Positions 34,822 to 39,103 of a DNA stretch of 39,103 nucleotides are shown piece after piece. Both the position numbers and the translations under genes were made by a program. Origin of the DNA: Methanomicrobia archaeon DTU008 (GTDB taxonomy: Archaea > Thermoplasmatota > Thermoplasmata > Methanomassiliicoccales > Methanomassiliicoccaceae). Below the pieces are notes generated by a model. The model had not been told where the DNA came from, ran no database searches, and worked only from the letters and a program-made list of their open reading frames with translations. The DNA is taken from NCBI GenBank assembly GCA_001512965.1, contig LFRW01000036.1, forward strand, positions 1-39,103. The letters run 5' to 3'. The number at the start of each line of letters is the position of its first letter. Position 1 is the first letter of the stretch.

Positions 34822-35400
34822 ATGCGGTTCATTGGTTCGGGTATTACCATTAGCAACAGATACACTATTCAGAACATAGTCGCGTCGGCTGCCTTGGGCC
34901 GTGAGCTAGACCTAACTTACCTCGCCACATCCATGGAAGGGGCGGAGTACGATCCCGCGGTCTTCCCGGGCCTCGTATACCGGGTGAAGAATCCGAAGGC
35001 CGCGGCCCTCCTGTTCCGAAGCGGGAAGCTGGTCTGCACCGGTGCCAAGGACCGGGATCAGGTGAACAAGGCAGTGGAGCTGGTCGTGGACGCCATCCGG
35101 AAGGCTGGTGTGGAGGTGAAGGAATATCCGCAGATCACCGTTCAGAACATCGTGGCCTCCGCCGACCTCGGCAGTCCGGTGAACCTCTCGTCGACCGTCA
35201 TATCCCTTGGCCTGGAGCGGGTGGAGTATGAGCCGGAGGTGTTCCCCGGCCTGGTTTACAGGCTCGATGAGCCAAAGGTGGTCATGCTCCTCTTCGGCTC
35301 TGGACGTCTGGTATGCACGGGGGCGAAGCAGCCCAGCGATGTGGAGAGGGCGATCGATCACATCGAGGCGGAGCTACGCGCGTCCGACCTGTTGCGTTGA
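34822..35400 (+). CDS. tbp: TATA-box-binding protein
   Basis: A 192-residue archaeal TBP. The two direct repeats are clear: YTIQNIVASAALGRELDL and ITVQNIVASADLGSPVNL; YDPAVFPGLVYR and YEPEVFPGLVYR; SGKLVCTGAK and SGRLVCTGAK. TBP bends DNA at the TATA box and recruits TFB and RNA polymerase. There is a short N-terminal extension (MRFIGSGITISNR) and no long acidic tail. The start at ATG 34822 fits the TATA box. This is the factor expected to read the TATA elements listed throughout this window. Confidence 0.96.
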   Translation: MRFIGSGITISNRYTIQNIVASAALGRELDLTYLATSMEGAEYDPAVFPGLVYRVKNPKAAALLFRSGKLVCTGAKDRDQVNKAVELVVDAIRKAGVEVKEYPQITVQNIVASADLGSPVNLSSTVISLGLERVEYEPEVFPGLVYRLDEPKVVMLLFGSGRLVCTGAKQPSDVERAIDHIEAELRASDLLR

Positions 35401-35472
35401 ACTCTCTCGCCAACCGTTCCCTGATGGCAGTCTGGACGCAAAGGACCCTGCTGGATAAGAAAAAGGAAAGGC

Positions 35473-35499
35473 GGGGTCCTAGGAACCCCTTTTATTTCT
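35473..35499. terminator. Bidirectional terminator between tbp and the surface protein
   Basis: GGGGTCC-TA-GGA(A)CCCC is a 7-bp stem (35473-35489). It is followed on the plus strand by TTTTATTTC and on the minus strand by CCTTTCCTTTTTCTT. It serves both convergent genes. Confidence 0.6.
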
Positions 35500-36724
35500 T
35501 CCGCCTGATCAACAGCACCGCCGACACGATGGCTATCAGGACAACGGCTCCGATCACGGCAGGCAGGAACATCGAGCCAAGGTCTATGGCCTGTCCCCCT
35601 CCGGCACCCGAACCGCCGCCGGTGGATTCTTCACCACCCAGGGTGGCGGGTACGAAGAGATAGATGTCGGTCCGTTGATTGGTCTGCTCCACGTAGTACA
35701 CGGGCGACTGTCCGTTGCCGTCCGCTGCCTGGAGGACCTCATCCAGGGAACCTACCTCGCTTGCCGCTTCACCGAGCGACAGCATGTTCTCCACCCCGCC
35801 TGCGATCGTCACGGACATCCGGTCGGTATGCACGCCGATCACGTTACCAGGCGCCTGCACGGGCAATGGTATCTCCCACTCCCCCATCTTCAACGATAGG
35901 GAGGAGGATTCCAGATCCACGTCCCGGTAGGCCGCGATGTCGAAGATGGCGCCGTCATCCCTGGCAAGCACCCAATATTCCGCCAGGACGTCGGAGATGA
36001 TGGCGTCCAGCAGCATGTCCTGCGTAGGGGTGTTGTCGGACGACGCTCGCACCACTATCTCACCGCCGCGGGCAAGGTTGACGATGAGGGAACGATTCCC
36101 GGCCTGCTCAAGGCTGCCGCCGGTGACCATGACCGTAGCGGACACGGCGTCGTTGCCTATCCGCGCACCCTCGATGGATGGATCACCGATCTCCTCAGCG
36201 CTCATGATGCTGGAGTTGATCCCTCCCGCCATCGTGAACTTGATGTTGACGCTGCGTTCGGTATCGATCTCCATCACCACGCCCGGGTGGTTATGGATGT
36301 GCACGTTCGTGCTGTCGAAGGTCGCGTTGAACACCGCTCCGTCGATGGACGACGTCAGCGATATGGCGTCATTGAACGTGATGCCATCGAAGAGCTGATA
36401 GATCCCTCCGCCGTTCCATACGCCAAAGCCATCGATGCTCATGTTCTCTTCGTTCAAGCGGAACATCGTGAACCTGCCGGTCACGGTGTCGTTCTCCTGC
36501 CTCATCCCACCGAGCACTCCAACATTGGAGCCGTCCGCTAGAAGCTCTCTGGCGACGTTGTCGGCATCACCACATGATGATGTGACGATGCCATAATGGC
36601 TGCCTGGTGGGAACTCGTTGCATTGAAGACCTGCTGCTGGCTGAACACAGGCGATGCCTATGATGGACGAGCACAGCAAGAAGCAGATCATCAATGGTAT
36701 AAGCAATCCCATCTTGCTTCTCAC
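35492..36724 (-). CDS. Membrane-anchored extracellular protein of unknown function
   Basis: A 410-residue protein with an N-terminal signal (MRSKMGLLIPLMICFLLCSS) and a C-terminal Gly/Ser linker (GGEESTGGGSGAGGG) leading to a membrane helix (LPAVIGAVVLIAIVSAVLLI) and RRKK, so it is exposed outside and anchored at its C terminus. The body is beta-rich with many N-x-S/T glycosylation sequons. It contains a QCNEF.../SSCGD cysteine pair near the N terminus. I recognise no domain; alternating strand patterns suggest a beta-sandwich or beta-helix. The start is GTG 36724, or ATG 36712. A TATA-like ATTATTATTAAC lies about 35 bp upstream. Confidence 0.75.
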   Translation of the reverse strand: MRSKMGLLIPLMICFLLCSSIIGIACVQPAAGLQCNEFPPGSHYGIVTSSCGDADNVARELLADGSNVGVLGGMRQENDTVTGRFTMFRLNEENMSIDGFGVWNGGGIYQLFDGITFNDAISLTSSIDGAVFNATFDSTNVHIHNHPGVVMEIDTERSVNIKFTMAGGINSSIMSAEEIGDPSIEGARIGNDAVSATVMVTGGSLEQAGNRSLIVNLARGGEIVVRASSDNTPTQDMLLDAIISDVLAEYWVLARDDGAIFDIAAYRDVDLESSSLSLKMGEWEIPLPVQAPGNVIGVHTDRMSVTIAGGVENMLSLGEAASEVGSLDEVLQAADGNGQSPVYYVEQTNQRTDIYLFVPATLGGEESTGGGSGAGGGQAIDLGSMFLPAVIGAVVLIAIVSAVLLIRRKK

Positions 36725-36853
36725 TAGAGTTCACCATTGCGGTTGTTTTGTCTCTCTGGGTTAATAATAATACCTATCTTGATAATGACAAGATCATCAC
36801 TCCCCGCGTCGGACCGCGATGCCCTGTCCGCCTTCGCGAAGGTGCCATGAAAA

Positions 36854-36862
36854 AAATTATCT
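36854..36862 (+). promoter_or_regulatory. TATA box of the methylthiotransferase gene
   Basis: AAAATTATC is centred 26 bp before ATG 36884, giving a leaderless mRNA and excluding the in-frame ATG at 36863. Confidence 0.55.
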
Positions 36863-36883
36863 ATGCGAGTAAGATGGGATGGC

Positions 36884-38134
36884 ATGAAGGCGTGGGTCGA
36901 ATCGTACGGATGCACCATGAATCAGGGTGAAGGGGCGAAGTTGGAGGCCTGGCTGGCATCCATGGGCCATGCCCTGGTGGACGACCCGGCCGATGCCGAT
37001 CTGGTGGTCGTCAACACATGCACCGTCATCAAGGAGACGGAACGGCGCATGCTAAAAAGGTTGGAGGAGCTCTCCCGTCAGCGTCGAAACATCATCGTGA
37101 CCGGCTGCCTGGCGGCGATACAATCGGATGAAGCGGTGAAGTGCGCCCCCGACGCGTTGATCATCCCGCCGCGCAGTTACGACTCCTTCATCGAACTGGT
37201 CGAGGAGCGCTTCGGCCCCGCCGAGCAGCCGCCTACCATTATGGTTCCCGCATCATCGACCAGCGCCATCCTCCCCATAGCCCAGGGATGTCTTGGCGAC
37301 TGCTCCTACTGCATCACCAAACTTGCCCGCGGCCGCCTGGTAAGCTACCCTCTCGATCGGCTCGTGGAAGATGCGAGGAGGCACCTGTCATCGGGCGCGT
37401 CGGAACTGCTCATCACGGCGCAGGACACCGCCGCATATGGAATGGACCGCAATACCGACCTGGGGGAACTGCTATCCGCCATCGCCGCCCTCCCTGGGGA
37501 CTTCAGGGTCCGGGTGGGGATGATGAACCCCCAGAGCCTCGAGCCCATCCTGCCCTCCTTCCTTGGCGCATGGAGGTCCGCGAAGCTGTATCAGTTCGTT
37601 CACCTGCCCGTCCAGAGCGGTAGCGGGCGGATGCTGGAGGCCATGAACCGTCACCATGCCCCGAAGGACTTCGAGCTATTGGTCGAGAAGCTCCGGGCCG
37701 AGAGTCCGGACATGTGCCTTGCCACAGACGTCATCGTCGGCTTCCCGGGCGAGACGGACGACGACCACCGCGCCACCATGGAACTCGTACAGCGTGTCCG
37801 ACCAGAGATAATCAACGTGACACGCTACTCCCCACGCCCCGGGACGGAGGCCGCCCGGGCTCGCAATCAGGTCCCTGGCTGGAGGAGCAAGGAGCGTTCC
37901 AGGGAACTGACGGCCCTGCGCATGGACATCGGGCTGGACCTGTACCGCTCCCGGATAGGGAACGAGGAGAGCGTCCTCATCACTGAAAGGGGCAAGAAGG
38001 GCACCATGATCGGCCGCACCGATGCGTATCGGCCAGTGGTGGTGAAGGGAGAGCATGCCATCGGGTCCAGACACCTTGTCGTGGTGACCGATGCCACTCC
38101 CACGTACCTTATCGGAGAGGTTCGAGGTACCTAG
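36884..38134 (+). CDS. tRNA methylthiotransferase (MiaB/CDKAL1-like, archaeal)
   Basis: A 416-residue radical SAM enzyme. The N-terminal MTTase domain has cluster ligands C10 (ESYGCTMNQGE), C46 (NTCTV) and C75 (TGCLA). The radical SAM motif is C136-C140-C143 (GCLGDCSYC). The C-terminal TRAM domain spans about 355-416 (ESVLITERGKKGTMIGR onward). Archaeal members of this e-MtaB group convert t6A37 to ms2t6A in ANN-decoding tRNAs, so it acts downstream of KEOPS, whose Pcc1 is encoded earlier in the window. ATG 36884 gives the usual N terminus MKAWVESYGC. Confidence 0.92.
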   Translation: MKAWVESYGCTMNQGEGAKLEAWLASMGHALVDDPADADLVVVNTCTVIKETERRMLKRLEELSRQRRNIIVTGCLAAIQSDEAVKCAPDALIIPPRSYDSFIELVEERFGPAEQPPTIMVPASSTSAILPIAQGCLGDCSYCITKLARGRLVSYPLDRLVEDARRHLSSGASELLITAQDTAAYGMDRNTDLGELLSAIAALPGDFRVRVGMMNPQSLEPILPSFLGAWRSAKLYQFVHLPVQSGSGRMLEAMNRHHAPKDFELLVEKLRAESPDMCLATDVIVGFPGETDDDHRATMELVQRVRPEIINVTRYSPRPGTEAARARNQVPGWRSKERSRELTALRMDIGLDLYRSRIGNEESVLITERGKKGTMIGRTDAYRPVVVKGEHAIGSRHLVVVTDATPTYLIGEVRGT

Positions 38135-38438
38135 AGCAGGCCACCGACGGCATGGCCGGCAGGCCGAGGTCCAGACCTATCGCCTCACTCCCGCCTTGCG
38201 TTCATCGTATCCAACGAACATGGAGGGCGAACGTCCATAATGCATGGATCCTGACGGTCCTCGCCCTGATCCCCATCATGCTCTCGATTCTTTCGCCAAT
38301 GAATCCTTCGCGGCTTCGCATCGGTACATGCACGGCTCGTGTCGACCTAGATCCATCCCCATCCCGACCATAGGGGTTCAGGATGTGGCCTTCCCGAGAG
38401 ATATGGTTAAAATACCAGGATCATAATCGTGAACCGAC
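38135..38438. other. Intergenic region
   Basis: About 304 bp. Apart from the tRNA-Gln promoter at its right end I see no gene, repeat or strong hairpin. Confidence 0.5.
38407..38414 (+). promoter_or_regulatory. TATA box of tRNA-Gln
   Basis: TTAAAATA is centred about 28 bp before the tRNA 5' end. Confidence 0.55.
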
Positions 38439-38511
38439 AGCCCCGTAGTGTAGTGGTCAATCATGCCGGCCTTTGGAGCCGGCGACGCCAGTTCGAATCT
38501 GGCCGGGGCTA
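38439..38511 (+). tRNA. tRNA-Gln(TTG)
   Basis: A 73-nt tRNA: acceptor AGCCCCG/CGGGGCT with discriminator A, anticodon stem-loop CCGGC-CTTTGGA-GCCGG with anticodon TTG at 38473-38475, and T arm GCCAG-TTCGAAT-CTGGC. CCA is not encoded. The last three bases (38509-38511) are also the stop codon of the convergent VOC gene. Confidence 0.93.
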
Positions 38512-38949
38512 CTCCCTTCTCTCCATGATCTCCACCACGATGCCGTCGGGCCCCTTCACCAAGATCCTCCGGAACCCCCTCTCAAGGCAATATCCTGGCA
38601 TGGGGCGCTCCTCTACGTACAGCCGCTCGTCGACGTGCATCTCCGGACCAAGGAACACGGCCCCTCGTCCCGCCATCTGGATCATATCGGTGTCCAGGTC
38701 ATCGCTGCGCAGGCATATGTGATTGAAGCCTGGAAGGACCAGATCGGAGGTGTCGACCTTGTCCATGTCCCTTCTTTCGACGAGCTCCACCACCGAGGCT
38801 CCCAGCGTGACGAACCTTATTTCCGCCGCACCTTCCTGTTCGGACCTCCACCTGCCCGCCTCGGTGAAGCCGAGCACCCTGGTGAAGAAATCCACTGCCC
38901 GTTGCATATCGGACACGTTGAATGCAACGTGGTCTACCCTCTGAAGCAC
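38509..38949 (-). CDS. Glyoxalase/VOC superfamily protein
   Basis: A 146-residue protein of the vicinal oxygen chelate fold. It begins LQRVDHVAFNVSDMQRAVDF (the first metal ligand His in DHVAFNV), then ASVVELVER (Glu at the second ligand position), LPGFNHICLRSDDL (third ligand His) and GPDGIVVEIME (fourth ligand Glu). All four ligand positions look filled, so it should be a metal enzyme: a lyase, epimerase or dioxygenase. Methylmalonyl-CoA epimerase-like enzymes and glyoxalases are possible. The start is GTG 38949, preceded by GGGAGG. It lies 19 bp after a nitroreductase gene, probably in one operon. Confidence 0.85.
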   Translation of the reverse strand: MLQRVDHVAFNVSDMQRAVDFFTRVLGFTEAGRWRSEQEGAAEIRFVTLGASVVELVERRDMDKVDTSDLVLPGFNHICLRSDDLDTDMIQMAGRGAVFLGPEMHVDERLYVEERPMPGYCLERGFRRILVKGPDGIVVEIMERRE

Positions 38950-38968
38950 TTCCCCGCCTCCCAGGACT

Positions 38969-39103
38969 CTACCACTCCTCGTAGTGGACCAACTCTCCGA
39001 TCTCGATCCGGGGAGGTGACCTCCCTTCTGCGGCGGGCCGGCCTATGGGGAGCATGACGACGGGCCTCACATGCATGGGAAGCCGGAGCAGGTCGGATAC
39101 CTT
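38969..39103 (-). CDS. Nitroreductase family protein (C-terminal fragment)
   Basis: Only the last 44 residues are in the window (KVSDLLRLPMHVRPVVMLPI onward, ending VHYEEW). The pattern LP-x-HVRPVVMLPIGRPA followed by a proline-rich stretch and a final VHYEEW is the typical C terminus of FMN-dependent nitroreductases. The 5' end lies beyond the right edge of the window. Confidence 0.75.
   Translation of the reverse strand, partial: KVSDLLRLPMHVRPVVMLPIGRPAAEGRSPPRIEIGELVHYEEW

Overview
The window reads as archaeal euryarchaeote chromosome, most likely from the order Methanomassiliicoccales (class Thermoplasmata, hydrogen-dependent methylotrophic methanogens). The evidence is: archaeal-only genes (exosome superoperon, proteasome alpha, TBP, aIF2-beta, SRP19, KEOPS Pcc1, archaeal-type TyrRS); TATA-box promoters; a 16S rRNA gene standing alone with no 23S behind it, as in Thermoplasmata; and an hdrA-mvhDGA hydrogenase / heterodisulfide-reductase cluster. 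The GC-rich coding DNA and BspA-type leucine-rich repeats suggest a Methanomassiliicoccus-like, possibly gut-associated lineage. The order is inferred; the domain is certain.

Layout. 0-1.7 kb: a CoA-disulfide/polysulfide reductase-like flavoprotein overlapping a MoaD/ThiS-like sulfur-carrier gene. 1.9-2.9 kb: tyrS, convergent with a DHH phosphoesterase. 3.9-10.4 kb, minus strand: one long information-processing array read ftsZ - rnp2 - psmA - SBDS - rrp4 - rrp41 - rrp42 - rpl37ae - rpoP - pcc1 - pfdB. 10.4-11.1 kb: long intergenic region with palindromes and a 38-codon ORF. 11.1-17.2 kb: hdrA (double length) - mvhD - mvhG - mvhA. 17.2-24.5 kb: GyrI-like protein, three calcineurin-type phosphoesterases, NAD(P)HX repair enzyme, DUF211, SRP19, S8e, an intramembrane aspartyl protease and a divergent HExxH protein. 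24.5-26.8 kb: tandem promoters, structured leader, 16S rRNA and processing stem. 27.1-29.7 kb: pyrG, a spacer with a perfect 15-bp inverted repeat, and aIF2-beta with a TRAM domain. 29.9-38.1 kb: tRNA-Ser, an LRR/FN3 surface protein, a TspO-like membrane protein, glnA, TBP, a second anchored surface protein and a MiaB-like methylthiotransferase. 38.4-39.1 kb: tRNA-Gln, a VOC protein and the end of a nitroreductase.

How the genes work together. The metabolic centre is MvhADG-HdrA, expected to oxidise H2 and bifurcate electrons to heterodisulfide and ferredoxin. hdrB and hdrC are not in the window. The minus-strand array links RNA decay (exosome), tRNA maturation (RNase P, KEOPS), ribosome maturation (SBDS, L37Ae), transcription (Rpo12), proteolysis and folding. 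Many single genes have a TATA box about 25 bp before the start codon, so leaderless mRNAs look common; genes inside operons use GGAG/GGTGA-type ribosome binding sites. I moved several start codons on this basis.

Most unusual points: the double HdrA with a coupled micro-ORF in front, evenly built tandem 16S promoters, the 16S processing helix, the reductase/sulfur-carrier pair, the twin TATA elements between the protease genes, and the 15-bp inverted repeat upstream of aIF2-beta. I saw no CRISPR array, insertion sequence or prophage.
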